Below are positions 1 through 9,532 of a stretch of DNA of 64,000 nt, in pieces. The translations under genes and the position numbers were made by a program. Position 1 is the stretch's first letter, and each line of letters starts with the position of its first letter. This DNA comes from Chryseobacterium sp. 39-10 (GTDB lineage: Bacteria; Bacteroidota; Bacteroidia; Flavobacteriales; Weeksellaceae), in NCBI GenBank assembly GCA_001898255.1, contig MKTK01000038.1, positions 313,229 through 377,228 on the forward strand. Direction: 5' to 3'. The notes beneath the pieces were generated by a model, which was given only the letters and a program-made list of their open reading frames with translations, did no database searches and was not told the origin of the DNA.

Positions 1-1455
1 AAAACCCGGTTGCAGGTTAATATTAAAACCGCCGTAAGAGTAAAGTATTGTGGGCTTTTTTCCGTCGAGTTTTGTTCCTTTTTTATAGCTGATCATCATC
101 GGAATTTTTGTGCCATCCTTTGAGGTATAGAAAACCTGCTCCGACACAAAATTTTCCGGATTAAACTTCACCGCCGGCTTGCGATATAATTCAGATGTAC
201 CACTATCAGCATTAAATTTATAAATTGTAGCCGGAGTAATATAGTTCGTGAACGTAAAATAAAGCTCCTTCTCCTCATCTTTCCCGGCGAAACCGTAGGC
301 GGTACCGATTCCCGGTAAATGAATTTCACGGATCAGCTTTCCATCATAATCCAGTTGCTTTACATAAGTTACAGCATCTTTCATGTAATGAGCAAATATA
401 TAACCCCCGCCAGTAGAGACTTCAAGTACATTTTCGGTTTCGGGGATCACATCGGTCCAAACAGTGGGCGCATTGATGTTGAATTTTACCAACCTCTTAT
501 TTGGCGCATTTTTGTCAGTCACTGCATAAACAATGTCACCCTTTGAATCCACAAAATCAGTATTGAATTCATATCCTGTTTGCACAGGAACAAAATCTGT
601 TTTCTTATTTAAATCTTTAATATAAAGCTCATTACCATTGGTTGCTTCTGCTGTAGACAAAAGCTCGTAGCGTTGATCCTCAGAAACTCCGACACCCATA
701 TACCTTCGTTTAAAGTCCGCTCCACCTTTCACCAACTGATCCTGGGACTGCTTGGTGCCAAGCTTATGAAAATAGATTTTGTGGGTATCGGTTTTAGCAG
801 AGAGTTCGCTCCCTGTTGGTTTATCGTAACTGGAATAAAAGAATCCCTCGTCGCCTAACCAGGAAACACCCGAGAATTTTACATCAACCAAGGTGTCATC
901 AATCTTTTCTTTAGTTAAAGCATTGAGGATGATGATCTTATTCCAGTCGCTACCTCCTTCCGAAATACGATAAGCCACTAAATTACCTTTCTTGTTGAAT
1001 GACACACCCGATAAAGAGGTAGTACCGTTGGTAGAAAACTGATTGGGATCTAGAAAAACCTCTGTTTTACCAGAGCGATCGGTTCTGTACAACACCGACT
1101 GTGGCTGCAAACCATCATTTTTATAAAAATAAGTGAAATCTCCTTCTTTAAACGGTGCGCTTATTCTTTCATAATTCCAAATCTCTTTCAACTGGTTTCT
1201 AATCTCATCCCTAAAAGGTATTTTGGAAAGGTAGTTATTCGTAAATGCTACTTCACGATGAACCCATTCCTTGGTATCTTCTGCCCGGTCATCTTCGAGC
1301 CATCGATAAGGATCTGCTACTTTTGTACTAAAATATTCGTCGGTTTGACCTCCTTTTTTGGTTTCAGGATATTGCAATGTTGATGTTTTTTTCTGAGCTA
1401 TACCGCTGCCACAGATAAGTAAGGCGGCAGCAATGGTGGCGGAAGATAGATTCAT
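1..1455 (-). CDS. Prolyl oligopeptidase family serine peptidase (S9A), 3' part cut by window edge
   Basis: Periplasmic or secreted serine peptidase that cleaves short peptides, usually after proline. The 485 visible codons begin with a signal peptide (MNLSSATIAAALLICGSGIAQ), followed at about residues 40-50 by the S9A signature DPYRWLED and then the beta-propeller. The frame is open to base 1, ending in ILYSYGGFNIN just before where the catalytic serine motif would lie, so the Ser-Asp-His domain is outside the window. The start is the ATG at 1455. A TAnnTTTG-type -7 match (caaaaata on the plus strand, 1469-1476) lies just upstream. Family assignment is firm; substrate is unknown. Confidence 0.9.
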   Translation of the reverse strand, partial: MNLSSATIAAALLICGSGIAQKKTSTLQYPETKKGGQTDEYFSTKVADPYRWLEDDRAEDTKEWVHREVAFTNNYLSKIPFRDEIRNQLKEIWNYERISAPFKEGDFTYFYKNDGLQPQSVLYRTDRSGKTEVFLDPNQFSTNGTTSLSGVSFNKKGNLVAYRISEGGSDWNKIIILNALTKEKIDDTLVDVKFSGVSWLGDEGFFYSSYDKPTGSELSAKTDTHKIYFHKLGTKQSQDQLVKGGADFKRRYMGVGVSEDQRYELLSTAEATNGNELYIKDLNKKTDFVPVQTGYEFNTDFVDSKGDIVYAVTDKNAPNKRLVKFNINAPTVWTDVIPETENVLEVSTGGGYIFAHYMKDAVTYVKQLDYDGKLIREIHLPGIGTAYGFAGKDEEKELYFTFTNYITPATIYKFNADSGTSELYRKPAVKFNPENFVSEQVFYTSKDGTKIPMMISYKKGTKLDGKKPTILYSYGGFNINLQPGF

Positions 1456-1586
1456 TGATTGTTTTTTTCAAAAATAATGATTTAATATTATTTTAGGGTA
1501 TTGCATATCAACATTAACAAATTTTAAAATACCCGCCTGTTCAAAAGGTACAAAATTTGCTTAAATTTATAAGCAAAATTCATAAT

Positions 1587-1781
1587 ATGAAAAAAGAGAC
1601 AGGAATATTATTGGCCGGAAGTTTAGGGATTATCATCGGTTTGGGTATTTATGGAATCCGAAAATTCTTAAGTGGCAAGCAGAGAAAATATGATGATTAT
1701 TATGGCGATTTTCACCGTCATTTTGATGATCGGTACCGAAACGAAACCAGTCATGGAGTAGAATTTCTTGCCATGCAATAA
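1587..1781 (+). CDS. Small single-pass membrane protein, function unknown
   Basis: A 64-residue protein starting MKKETGILLAGSLGIIIG. One hydrophobic glycine-rich helix (about residues 6-24) is followed by a basic stretch (RKFLSGKQRK) and a tyrosine/aspartate/histidine-rich tail. I chose the ATG at 1587 over the upstream TTG at 1557 because it places the membrane helix at the N-terminus. It stands alone, diverging from the S9 peptidase, and is followed by a good terminator at 1813-1846, which supports it being a real transcription unit. I do not recognise a family. Confidence 0.6.
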   Translation: MKKETGILLAGSLGIIIGLGIYGIRKFLSGKQRKYDDYYGDFHRHFDDRYRNETSHGVEFLAMQ

Positions 1782-1812
1782 AACAAAAGTGACCTTTTAA
1801 AATTACTTGAAT

Positions 1813-1846
1813 CCCACTTCTTCATTGCAAGAGGTGGGGTTTTTTG
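1813..1846 (+). terminator. Rho-independent terminator of the small membrane protein gene
   Basis: A 10-bp stem with one G-U pair (cccacttctt / aagaggtggg), a 6-base loop and a following T run (gttttttg), 31 bases after the stop codon at 1781. Confidence 0.8.
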
Positions 1847-1944
1847 TGGTTTTGATGCAGAATTTTCGACCATTCATGCTATAACGCCATCTCTTGTTGG
1901 CAGATTCCAACTTTTCACTACATTTACTCAAATTTTTTCAATCC

Positions 1945-3348
1945 ATGGTTTTAAGCAGAATTTGGAGTGCGTTCATCATTGTTGCTATTATTGTAGCCAG
2001 TTTAAAGTATTTGTTTTCCGACAATTACAAGCAGATTTACAATGATATGGTGGTGGGGAAAAGTGGCGATACCGTACAAATTGCGACGCACAACACCAGT
2101 GACCTCGCGCCAGAAATTAAAAATGCATTATTGCTTAAACCCACTTTCGACGATAACAGAATTCATTACAAAGCAGATTCGGCAACTTCGATGGTGAAAG
2201 TGTACCGTGTGCAGGAAACCGACGGCGTAATAGGCACTTCGGAAACCGCCGTTAAAATATGTCTGGGATTGATCGGAATTATGACTCTTTTCATGGGTTT
2301 CATGGGTATTGCCGAAAAAGCAGGCGGCATCAATCTGCTCTCAAGGTTCATTCAGCCCTTTTTCTCAAAACTTTTTCCCGAAATTCCCAAAAACCATCCT
2401 TCTTTCGGCCACATGCTGCTGAATTTTTCTGCCAATCTTTTGGGGCTTGATAATGCAGCTACTCCATTTGGACTCAAAGCCATGGAAAGCTTACAAACCC
2501 TAAATCCCAACAAAGACCGCGCAAGCAACTCTCAAATCATGTTCCTTTGCCTGCATGCGGGCGGACTTACTCTTATTCCAGTTTCCATCATTGCCATTCG
2601 TGCATCGATGGGCTCTCATACCCCAACGGACATTTTTATTCCCTGCATGATGGCGACCTTTTCTGCTACTTTAGCAGCAATGATTATTGTATCGATCTAT
2701 CAGAAAATCAACCTGTTTCAACCGGTAGTTATTGCATATGTTGGCGGAATTTCTGCGATTATCGGTTTGCTGGTGGTCTATCTGGTGAGCTTAAGCAAAG
2801 ACGGATTGGATGAATTCAGCAAATTACTGAGCAACGGCATTATTTTGCTCATCTTTTTCGCTATTGTACTGGGTGCCATCTATAAAAAGATCAATGTATT
2901 TGATGCTTTTATCGAAGGTGCTAAGGAAGGATTCTGGACTTGTGTGAAAATCATTCCATACCTTGTCGGGATGTTGATTGCCATTTCATTGCTGCGCACT
3001 TCAGGCGTTTTCGATGTGATTATTGACGGTATGAAATGGGTGGCAGCAGTGGTTGGTTTTGATACCCGTTTTGTGGACGGTTTGCCAACTGCACTCATTA
3101 AACCCTTGTCCGGCTCCGGTGCAAGAGGAATGATGGTGGATACAATGCAGACCTTTGGGGCAGACAGTTTCCAAGGGCGACTTGCTGCTGTTCTTCAGGG
3201 AAGTTCCGACACCACTTTTTATGTGATTGCTGTGTATTTTGGTGCTGTTGCTATAAAAAACACACGATACACTGTCACAGCAATGTTGCTCGCCGATTTG
3301 GTCGGCATCATCACTTCCGTTATTTTGGCATATATTTTCTTTGCTTAA
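1945..3348 (+). CDS. Nucleoside-recognition (Gate) domain membrane protein, SpmA-SpmB-like fusion
   Basis: A 467-residue polytopic membrane protein that combines the two Gate modules found as separate SpmA and SpmB spore-maturation proteins in Firmicutes. Recognisable stretches are the LLNFSANLLGLDNAATPFGLKAM region in the first half and PLSGSGARGMM plus LQGSSDTTFYVIAVYFGAV in the second. In a non-sporulating flavobacterium the role is unknown; transport of a small metabolite is usually assumed. The ATG at 1945 is preferred over a TTG at 1894 because it begins the first membrane helix directly (MVLSRIWSAFIIVAIIVASL). The segment after the first helix (about residues 25-90) is periplasmic-looking and polar. 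Confidence 0.82.
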   Translation: MVLSRIWSAFIIVAIIVASLKYLFSDNYKQIYNDMVVGKSGDTVQIATHNTSDLAPEIKNALLLKPTFDDNRIHYKADSATSMVKVYRVQETDGVIGTSETAVKICLGLIGIMTLFMGFMGIAEKAGGINLLSRFIQPFFSKLFPEIPKNHPSFGHMLLNFSANLLGLDNAATPFGLKAMESLQTLNPNKDRASNSQIMFLCLHAGGLTLIPVSIIAIRASMGSHTPTDIFIPCMMATFSATLAAMIIVSIYQKINLFQPVVIAYVGGISAIIGLLVVYLVSLSKDGLDEFSKLLSNGIILLIFFAIVLGAIYKKINVFDAFIEGAKEGFWTCVKIIPYLVGMLIAISLLRTSGVFDVIIDGMKWVAAVVGFDTRFVDGLPTALIKPLSGSGARGMMVDTMQTFGADSFQGRLAAVLQGSSDTTFYVIAVYFGAVAIKNTRYTVTAMLLADLVGIITSVILAYIFFA

Positions 3349-3421
3349 TCATGTGCGGCGGCGAAGGTCTAAATATGAAATATCATCCTTAAAAAAACTC
3401 TAATAAAATAATTAAATTATT

Positions 3422-3808
3422 ATGATTCATGATAAAGATTATATTATCCGAATAGTAAAACAGTTCAGTGAAATGTTAGCAACACTTTTGCTTGGCAAAA
3501 ATGAAGGAACGTTGCCCGAAGAACAGCAAAATGTGTTCGAAACCAATATGAACGACACCTTCAAAATGTCTTTTGAAGATTTGGCATCGCAGTCAACCGA
3601 CTCCATTATAGCCATGATCGATGCTAAAGACAAAGCACACCATATTCCTTATTACGAACTGCTTGGGCATATTTTTTACTTTAAAAACAAAGAAAATCCA
3701 AATCCTGATTTTGCCCAGAAAGCCAAGACTTTTTACGAAATTTACCTCCAGCGCAGCGGCATTTTTTCATTGCCCATTGTCAATAGGATTGGTGAACTTA
3801 AATCCTGA
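3422..3808 (+). CDS. Conserved hypothetical protein, 128 aa
   Basis: A soluble, mostly helical 128-residue protein beginning MIHDKDYIIRIVKQFSEMLATLLLGK. This N-terminal pattern (KDYxxRxxxQFxExLAxLL) occurs in small uncharacterised proteins of Bacteroidota and Firmicutes. The C-terminal half (YELLGHIFYFKNKENPNPDFAQKAKTFYEI) reads like a TPR-type helical hairpin. No enzyme motif is seen. It lies 73 bases after the nucleoside-recognition gene and 113 bases before the TolC-like gene, all on the same strand. The function is unknown. Confidence 0.7.
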   Translation: MIHDKDYIIRIVKQFSEMLATLLLGKNEGTLPEEQQNVFETNMNDTFKMSFEDLASQSTDSIIAMIDAKDKAHHIPYYELLGHIFYFKNKENPNPDFAQKAKTFYEIYLQRSGIFSLPIVNRIGELKS

Positions 3809-3921
3809 TTTGCCGGTCAAAAAAATTCAGGGTAATGAATCAGCTTCATCAATGCATTACAAAAGCATTGTGCCATTGTAACATTTTTCAAAAAATGACG
3901 TCTTATCCATTAAAATCCGTA

Positions 3922-5271
3922 ATGAAAAAGCATGCTGCTTTATGGCTGAGTTTAGTTGCCGTGTCTTTATTTTCGCAGAAGAAATGGACGCTGGAAGAGT
4001 GTGTCAACTACGCAATAGAAAACAACCTGCAGGTAGTGCAGCAACAGTTCTCAAAAAAAACACAGGAGTACAATCTGCAAATTGCACAACGGCAGCATCT
4101 GCCAACTGTTTCCGGCACCATCAGCAATAGTGCAAATTTTGGGCAGGGTCGTGATGTTTTTGGTAATACCAACCGCAACGACAACTTTCTCAACAATGCC
4201 AGTGTGGGCGCCGATATTTTAGTGTATAATAACGGGCGTCTCCGCAAAAGCATTCGAAAAACAGAGTATGATGTGCAAGCAAGCTCGTTTGATCTGGATC
4301 AAATCAGGAATGACATTTCGCTGCAAATCGCTCAGCAATACCTTTCCATTTTGCTGAATCGTGAAATAGAGAAAATATCCCAAAGTGCGCTTCAAAACGC
4401 AGATAAACTCTACCAGCGCGCCCGCATCACTACAGACGTGGGAACTACACCCAAAACTGTTTTGGCAGAAGCAGAAGCGGCGTTGGCAAGAGAAAAACAA
4501 AATGTAAAAACCGCACAAGTAAACACCAACCGAAGTTTGTTTGCGCTGTCCATGCTGTTGCAACTTCCGGAGTACAAAAATTTTGATATTGAGAATGTTC
4601 CGATGAGCAGTATGCTGGATGCCCCACTCTATTCTGCTGAAACAGTAATTGATAAAGCATTCGAAAATCAGCCCCAAATAAAAGCAGCAGAAAGCAGAAT
4701 AAAATCTGCAGAAGAGCAAACTGCCATTACTAAAACTTCCTTTTGGCCCACGGTTTCTGCCAATGCAGGAATTTCAAGTTCGTACTTTAATTCACTTGTA
4801 ACCAACAATGTGGGGAAAGACATCAATGGAAACCTCATCAAAGAAAGCAATTTCTTCAAGCAATATAAAGATAACTTTGGGCAGCAATTAGGGTTATCTG
4901 CCAATATCCCCATTTTTAACAAAGGTATCACCAAACTCAATGTAGAACAGGCAAAGATTAACGAAGATATTGCAAAAACCACACTGCTTCAGCAAAAACA
5001 GATCGTTTTGCAAAATGTACAAAAAGCGCAATTTGATGCTGAGAGCAATTATGAAATTTATCTTGCCGCGGTTGAATCCGAGAAAAGTTCAAAACTGGCG
5101 CTGGATTTTGCCGAAAAAAGTTACGATGCCGGGCGCACCACAATTTATGACCTGAATGTGGCCCGAAATAATTTTGCCAATGCGCAGGGTTCGGCGGCAC
5201 AAGCCAAGTACAACTATCTTTTCAGTTTGAAACTGCTGAACTTCTATGCCGGAATTCCTTTATCTTTGTAG
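3922..5271 (+). CDS. TolC family outer-membrane efflux protein
   Basis: Outer-membrane channel subunit of tripartite export systems, 449 residues. It has a signal peptide (MKKHAALWLSLVAVSLFSQ), the family opening WTLEECVNYAIENNLQV, and two homologous coiled-coil/beta-strand halves, with the second repeat starting near ETVIDKAFENQPQIKAAESRI. The C-terminal half contains NIPIFNKGITKLNVEQAKI and ends with YNYLFSLKLLNFYAGIPLSL. I chose the ATG at 3922 over ATGs at 3895 and 3835 because it is immediately followed by the signal peptide. No membrane-fusion protein or inner-membrane pump is adjacent, so the partner must be encoded elsewhere. The substrate is unknown. Confidence 0.9.
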   Translation: MKKHAALWLSLVAVSLFSQKKWTLEECVNYAIENNLQVVQQQFSKKTQEYNLQIAQRQHLPTVSGTISNSANFGQGRDVFGNTNRNDNFLNNASVGADILVYNNGRLRKSIRKTEYDVQASSFDLDQIRNDISLQIAQQYLSILLNREIEKISQSALQNADKLYQRARITTDVGTTPKTVLAEAEAALAREKQNVKTAQVNTNRSLFALSMLLQLPEYKNFDIENVPMSSMLDAPLYSAETVIDKAFENQPQIKAAESRIKSAEEQTAITKTSFWPTVSANAGISSSYFNSLVTNNVGKDINGNLIKESNFFKQYKDNFGQQLGLSANIPIFNKGITKLNVEQAKINEDIAKTTLLQQKQIVLQNVQKAQFDAESNYEIYLAAVESEKSSKLALDFAEKSYDAGRTTIYDLNVARNNFANAQGSAAQAKYNYLFSLKLLNFYAGIPLSL

Positions 5272-5329
5272 CCGTTCATCAAGCGCCATGGATTAGCACG
5301 GCTGCTGAGAAGTTTTTGTAATCAGAAAT

Positions 5330-5920
5330 ATGTCGGTAACGATCTTAGAAAAATACCTTCCCGAAAACACTTTGCCTCATTTGCGAAAATGGTTTGGCGA
5401 ACATGCGATCCATATTAAAATTACACGCGGGCGACACTCCAAACTGGGCGATTACCGCCGAATGGAAAACAAATCGCATCAGATCACAATTAATTCAACC
5501 CTTCAGCCCCAACTTTTTTTCTTTGTGCTGACCCATGAACTTGCCCATCTATTGGCTTTTGAACAATATGGCAGAAGAATTGCTCCCCACGGTGCCGAAT
5601 GGAAAGAAACTTTTCGGACAATGCTGCTGGAGAGTATTTCGGTGTACACAGAAGATCTGAAACCCATTATTCTAAGATTTGCCCGCTCGCCAAAGGCGAA
5701 TTTTATGGCGAGCCCAGAACTCGTAAAATACTTTCATGTGGAAGATGCGCAAGATGAGACCAATTACATCGATGACCTCATCATTGGCGATACTTTTATG
5801 TACCGAAAACAGCAGTATGTGATTCGAGAAAAACGAAAAATAAACTATCTTTGTAGAAACCTCGATAATGGAAAAGAATACAGTTTTCGACCATTAGCAA
5901 GGGTTGTAAAATTGAATTAA
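5330..5920 (+). CDS. SprT-like zinc-dependent protein
   Basis: A 196-residue SprT/SprT-like family protein, putative zinc metallopeptidase. The HELAH motif (residues 69-73) supplies two histidines and the glutamate; a further conserved histidine is in PHGAEWK near residue 87. The C-terminal part (YVIREKRKINYLCRNLDNGKEYSFRPLARV) is a small beta-rich domain in which the usual CxxC zinc ribbon is not visible. The stop at 5920 is one base before the ATG of the next gene at 5922, so the two are probably co-transcribed. The biochemical role in bacteria is unproven. Confidence 0.85.
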   Translation: MSVTILEKYLPENTLPHLRKWFGEHAIHIKITRGRHSKLGDYRRMENKSHQITINSTLQPQLFFFVLTHELAHLLAFEQYGRRIAPHGAEWKETFRTMLLESISVYTEDLKPIILRFARSPKANFMASPELVKYFHVEDAQDETNYIDDLIIGDTFMYRKQQYVIREKRKINYLCRNLDNGKEYSFRPLARVVKLN

Positions 5921-5921
5921 G

Positions 5922-7004
5922 ATGACAAAATCAAACAATTACTGCGTCATTATGGCGGGAGGAGTTGGCAGCAGATTCTGGCCAATGAGTACCCAAAAAT
6001 ACCCTAAACAGTTTCAGGATATTTTGGGAACCGGTAGAACGATGATTCAACAAACTTTTGACCGAATTAGTAAAATTGTGCCGACAGAAAATATATTCGT
6101 TATCACCAACCGCGAATATATTTCACTGACCGAACAACAACTCCCGGATCTGAATATTGAGAATATCGTGGGCGAACCCATGATGAAAAACACGGCGGCC
6201 TGCAACATTTTCATGGCAAAAAAAATTGCCAACCTCGATCCGAATGCCAATATGATTGTGCTGCCTGCAGATCATTTGATTTTGAAAGAAAACATTTTCC
6301 TCAAAAAAGTGGAGCTGGCATTCAACCTTGCCGAAAAACATGATTACCTCATCACGCTTGGCATAAAACCAACAAGGCCCGACACTGGGTACGGCTACAT
6401 TCAGTTTATTGAAAAGAAAAACAGTGAATATTTTAAGGTGAAAACCTTTACCGAAAAACCCAATCTGGAAATTGCCAAAACCTTCCTCGAAAGTGGAGAT
6501 TTCCTGTGGAACGCGGGAATTTTTATCTGGAGTGCTCGTTCTATTCTTGCTGCATTTGATCTGTATTTAGAAGAAATGTCTCAACATTTTGAAAGCTGCG
6601 AATACAACTCGAGTGGCGAATCGGCCTGCATTGACCTGATCTACCCAAAAGTAAACAAAATCTCCATCGACAATGGTATCTTAGAAAAAGCTAAGAATGT
6701 GTATGTGATTCCTGCTGATTTGGGCTGGAGCGATTTAGGAACCTGGACTTCCGTTTACGAAAATGCCGAAAAAGATGCAGACAAAAATGCCATCAAATCG
6801 AAGCATGTGCTAACCTACAATGCCAAAGGCAATATTGTACGGCTGAAGAACCGCAACAAAGCAGTTGTTATTGACGGGCTAAAAAACTATATTATTGTGG
6901 ATACCGACAAAGCATTACTGATTTGCCCGCGCGAAAACGATCAGTTGATCAAAGAATATATTCAGGATTTACGAACGCTTAAAAAAGGAGAAAAATTTAT
7001 GTAG
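5922..7004 (+). CDS. manC: Mannose-1-phosphate guanylyltransferase
   Basis: Makes GDP-mannose from mannose-1-phosphate and GTP in the cytoplasm, for surface glycans. The 360-residue protein opens with the nucleotidyltransferase signature IMAGGVGSRFWPMS followed by KYPKQF, and has LPADHLI, FTEKPN, FLWNAGIF and DLGWSDLGTW in family order. It is the short form without the C-terminal phosphomannose isomerase domain. It starts one base after the SprT-like gene and converges, with a 3-base gap, on an operon of glycosyltransferases. The neighbourhood suggests supply of activated mannose for lipopolysaccharide or capsule. Confidence 0.92.
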   Translation: MTKSNNYCVIMAGGVGSRFWPMSTQKYPKQFQDILGTGRTMIQQTFDRISKIVPTENIFVITNREYISLTEQQLPDLNIENIVGEPMMKNTAACNIFMAKKIANLDPNANMIVLPADHLILKENIFLKKVELAFNLAEKHDYLITLGIKPTRPDTGYGYIQFIEKKNSEYFKVKTFTEKPNLEIAKTFLESGDFLWNAGIFIWSARSILAAFDLYLEEMSQHFESCEYNSSGESACIDLIYPKVNKISIDNGILEKAKNVYVIPADLGWSDLGTWTSVYENAEKDADKNAIKSKHVLTYNAKGNIVRLKNRNKAVVIDGLKNYIIVDTDKALLICPRENDQLIKEYIQDLRTLKKGEKFM

Positions 7005-7007
7005 GTC

Positions 7008-7973
7008 TTATATTTTATCTAAGATTTGCTGAACAGAAACCTCTTCTAGGCACGCCCAATCGCCTCGGTAGCATACTTTATCACCAAAAACAGAACAGGG
7101 TCTACAGGTAAGATCTTTGATCTGCACTGCATCTTCAATGCTTTGTCCATAACCTAAAAAACCAGCAAAAGGATGCGTAGATCCCCAGATCGAAACACAT
7201 CTTGTGCCCACCAAGCTGGCCAGATGCATATTGGCGGAATCCATTGAAATCATGAGTTTTAGCGATGCTATTTTCTCTAATTCCTGATGCAAACGCAGTG
7301 TGCCTGCAAGATTTTCGGAATTCGGAATTTGGCTTTTCCAATGGTTGAGGATATCGATTTCGCTTTTGCCACCTCCAAAAAAGTAAATTTTATGGTGTTT
7401 CGAAAGAATTCGCGCCACTTCGACCATTTTTTCCAAGGGCAGCATTTTCCCTTTGTGCTGCGCAAACGGTGCAATTCCTATTCCTGATTTACTTCCGACA
7501 GTGGGACGCAACTGATGCGAGAGCTCAAGCGCAAAACCCATCTCTCGAAAGACCTCAGCATAACGTTCGGTGGTGGGTTTGAGTTGCTTTTTGTTCAGGT
7601 TCCAAATATCGGTCAACTTCTCCTTTTCGTCTTTTCCTTTGTTAATTTTAAAAACGCGGAATCCTTTTCTGCTAAAAATACGATCGAGAATTTTGGTTCG
7701 AATTACGTCGTGTAAATCGGCAACATATTGAAAATTAAACTCGTACAGCAACTCCTCAGAAAGCTTGTGCATCCCCATAAACCCCTTGTAATCATCAATC
7801 TCGATACCTTTAAACAAAAGATTGGGAATGCCGGCGAACAAATCTTTAAAACTATTGCGGGACACCATAATAATTTCTACGCTGGGGTTTTGCTCCAGGA
7901 ACTCTGTAAGCACAGGAACTGTCATGGCCACATCGCCGAATGCTGAAAAACGATATGCTAAAATTCTGGTCAC
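7008..7973 (-). CDS. Glycosyltransferase family 9 (heptosyltransferase-like)
   Basis: A 321-residue GT9 enzyme of the type that adds heptose or another sugar to the lipopolysaccharide inner core at the inner membrane. It starts MTRILAYRFSAFGDVAMTVPVL (the FSAFGDV motif is typical) and contains GIAPFAQHKGKMLP, YFFGGG, and SMDSANMHLASLVGTRCVSIWGSTHP in the nucleotide-sugar half. A cysteine-rich C-terminus (CRPCSVFGDKVCYRGDWACLE) is common in this family. The start overlaps the sufE stop by 4 bases, indicating translational coupling. The exact sugar is not known. Confidence 0.88.
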   Translation of the reverse strand: MTRILAYRFSAFGDVAMTVPVLTEFLEQNPSVEIIMVSRNSFKDLFAGIPNLLFKGIEIDDYKGFMGMHKLSEELLYEFNFQYVADLHDVIRTKILDRIFSRKGFRVFKINKGKDEKEKLTDIWNLNKKQLKPTTERYAEVFREMGFALELSHQLRPTVGSKSGIGIAPFAQHKGKMLPLEKMVEVARILSKHHKIYFFGGGKSEIDILNHWKSQIPNSENLAGTLRLHQELEKIASLKLMISMDSANMHLASLVGTRCVSIWGSTHPFAGFLGYGQSIEDAVQIKDLTCRPCSVFGDKVCYRGDWACLEEVSVQQILDKI

Positions 7974-8389
7974 TTTTTAATTTGAAATGCCACTGCGTAA
8001 AACTTAATTTGTTTGGTCATCGCCATTAAACCATTGGCTCGGGAAGGGGAAAGAAACTCTTGCAACCCAATTTCTTCAATAAATTTAAAATCTGAATCTA
8101 AAATTTCCTGGGTACTGTGCCCGCTGTACACCGAAACCAGCAATGAGACGATTCCTTTTGGTAAAATTCCATCAGAGTCGGCACTGAAAAAGAGTTTTCC
8201 GTCTCTAAAATCGGCATCAATCCAAACTTGAGATTGGCAGCCCTTAATAAGGTTGCTGTCAATTTTTTTCTCTTCCGGCAATCCTTCCAACGTTTTACCT
8301 AAATCGATGATGTATTCGTACTTTTGCTCCCAGTCGTCAAGGAACGAGAATTCGTCAATGAGTTCCTGCTGTTTTTCTTTAATGGTCAT
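7970..8389 (-). CDS. sufE: SufE family cysteine desulfurase activator
   Basis: A 139-residue SufE-like protein that accepts sulfur from the SufS cysteine desulfurase and stimulates iron-sulfur cluster assembly. Diagnostic parts are the acceptor-cysteine segment KGCQSQVWIDA (about residues 50-60), SDGILPKGIVSLLVSVYSG, and SPSRANGLMAM near the C-terminus. It sits between two glycosyltransferase genes in one tight minus-strand operon (9-base gap upstream, 4-base overlap downstream), with no other Suf gene nearby. The operon position looks accidental rather than functional. Confidence 0.9.
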   Translation of the reverse strand: MTIKEKQQELIDEFSFLDDWEQKYEYIIDLGKTLEGLPEEKKIDSNLIKGCQSQVWIDADFRDGKLFFSADSDGILPKGIVSLLVSVYSGHSTQEILDSDFKFIEEIGLQEFLSPSRANGLMAMTKQIKFYAVAFQIKK

Positions 8390-8398
8390 TGCTGAGAT

Positions 8399-9523
8399 TC
8401 ATTTTTGCAAAGTTACGGATTCGGTTTCAGAATTATGGCCAGCTACATTCTTAAAAAGTTCCAGAATTTTTGGCGCTTCATTTTCCCAACACAGCACCGA
8501 AGCTGCTGCATCCAATTGCTCTTTGTAATAATATTTCCCGTGGTTCAGTACGGTTTCAATTTTTGAACTGAGTTGATCATGGTTCGCAATTTTTTCTCCC
8601 GCATTAAAACCATCGACCACTTTTCTCATTTCAGGAAAACCAGAAACCACAACGGGAACCCGCTGCTGAATATAATCAGACACTTTATTGGGCATCGAAT
8701 AATAATAACTGAGACCGTTGTTTTCTTCAATACTTAAGCCCACATCGGCTTTTCGTGTAATTTCCCTCAGTTTATCGGGAAGGAGTTTGCCCAGAAATTT
8801 CACTTTGCCTTCCAGCGACAAAGATTTCGCCAGCGCAACATATTCCTCCTTTCGAGGTCCGTCACCACATATCCAAAATTCAGCACCGCGGATGTTCTGC
8901 ATTGCGACGATCATTTTGTCGAGCCCACGCGACGGATTAATAACGCCTTGATAAAGAATAATTTTGGGGGAATTGTGCTCGGTATAGTCTTGGGGATTCG
9001 CGATACTTAAAGGAAAGTTCTGAACCACAACGGGGCGCTCCATCTGATAGGTTTTGGCAAACCAATCAGCATAACTTTCGCTGGCAGTCATCATCCATTT
9101 CAGTTTCGGCACGATCATTTTCTGCAAAGCCCTCCATATCTTTTGGGTGAATCGACCATTAATGGCAGGCATCTCTGTAAAAATCTCGTGGCTGTCAAAC
9201 ACAATAGGAATGCTCTTTTTTCTGGAAACCAGCCAATTAGCTAATAACGTATCCAAATCATTGGCCAGAAGAATGGTGTTTTCGTCCGCCTTTTTGAGGA
9301 GTTCAGCATAAAGCTTCCAGTTAAATTCGGGATATGCCGATTTTAATGTTTTGGATTGCAGTGAAATGCGTGAAAACGGATAAGGCCTCTTCATTTCCGG
9401 TAAGCCACCCCAGTTGTTTCCAATGAGTTCAACTTGATAACCATTTTCACACAACGTTCTGCACACCTTTTCTACACGCTGGTCTGTATACAGATTGTTG
9501 AAAACGCTCACCAAAACTTTCAT
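8399..9523 (-). CDS. Glycosyltransferase family 4-like protein
   Basis: A 374-residue GT-B fold glycosyltransferase. The N-terminal half (MKVLVSVFNNLYTDQRVEKV) is the acceptor Rossmann domain. The C-terminal half has IILYQGVINPSRGLDKMI, FWICGDGPRKEEY and EENNGLSYYYSMPNKVSDYI, the glutamate-containing nucleotide-sugar site of GT4 enzymes. It is the second gene of a minus-strand operon, 9 bases after the small membrane protein gene and 9 bases before sufE. It is likely to act in surface polysaccharide synthesis together with the GT9 gene and ManC. The donor and acceptor sugars are unknown. Confidence 0.88.
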   Translation of the reverse strand: MKVLVSVFNNLYTDQRVEKVCRTLCENGYQVELIGNNWGGLPEMKRPYPFSRISLQSKTLKSAYPEFNWKLYAELLKKADENTILLANDLDTLLANWLVSRKKSIPIVFDSHEIFTEMPAINGRFTQKIWRALQKMIVPKLKWMMTASESYADWFAKTYQMERPVVVQNFPLSIANPQDYTEHNSPKIILYQGVINPSRGLDKMIVAMQNIRGAEFWICGDGPRKEEYVALAKSLSLEGKVKFLGKLLPDKLREITRKADVGLSIEENNGLSYYYSMPNKVSDYIQQRVPVVVSGFPEMRKVVDGFNAGEKIANHDQLSSKIETVLNHGKYYYKEQLDAAASVLCWENEAPKILELFKNVAGHNSETESVTLQK

Positions 9524-9532
9524 ACCCGAAAA

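Noticed and set aside
4219-4719. A 166-codon minus-strand frame inside the TolC-like gene
   Set aside because: Cysteine- and phenylalanine-rich antisense shadow of a clear TolC reading frame.
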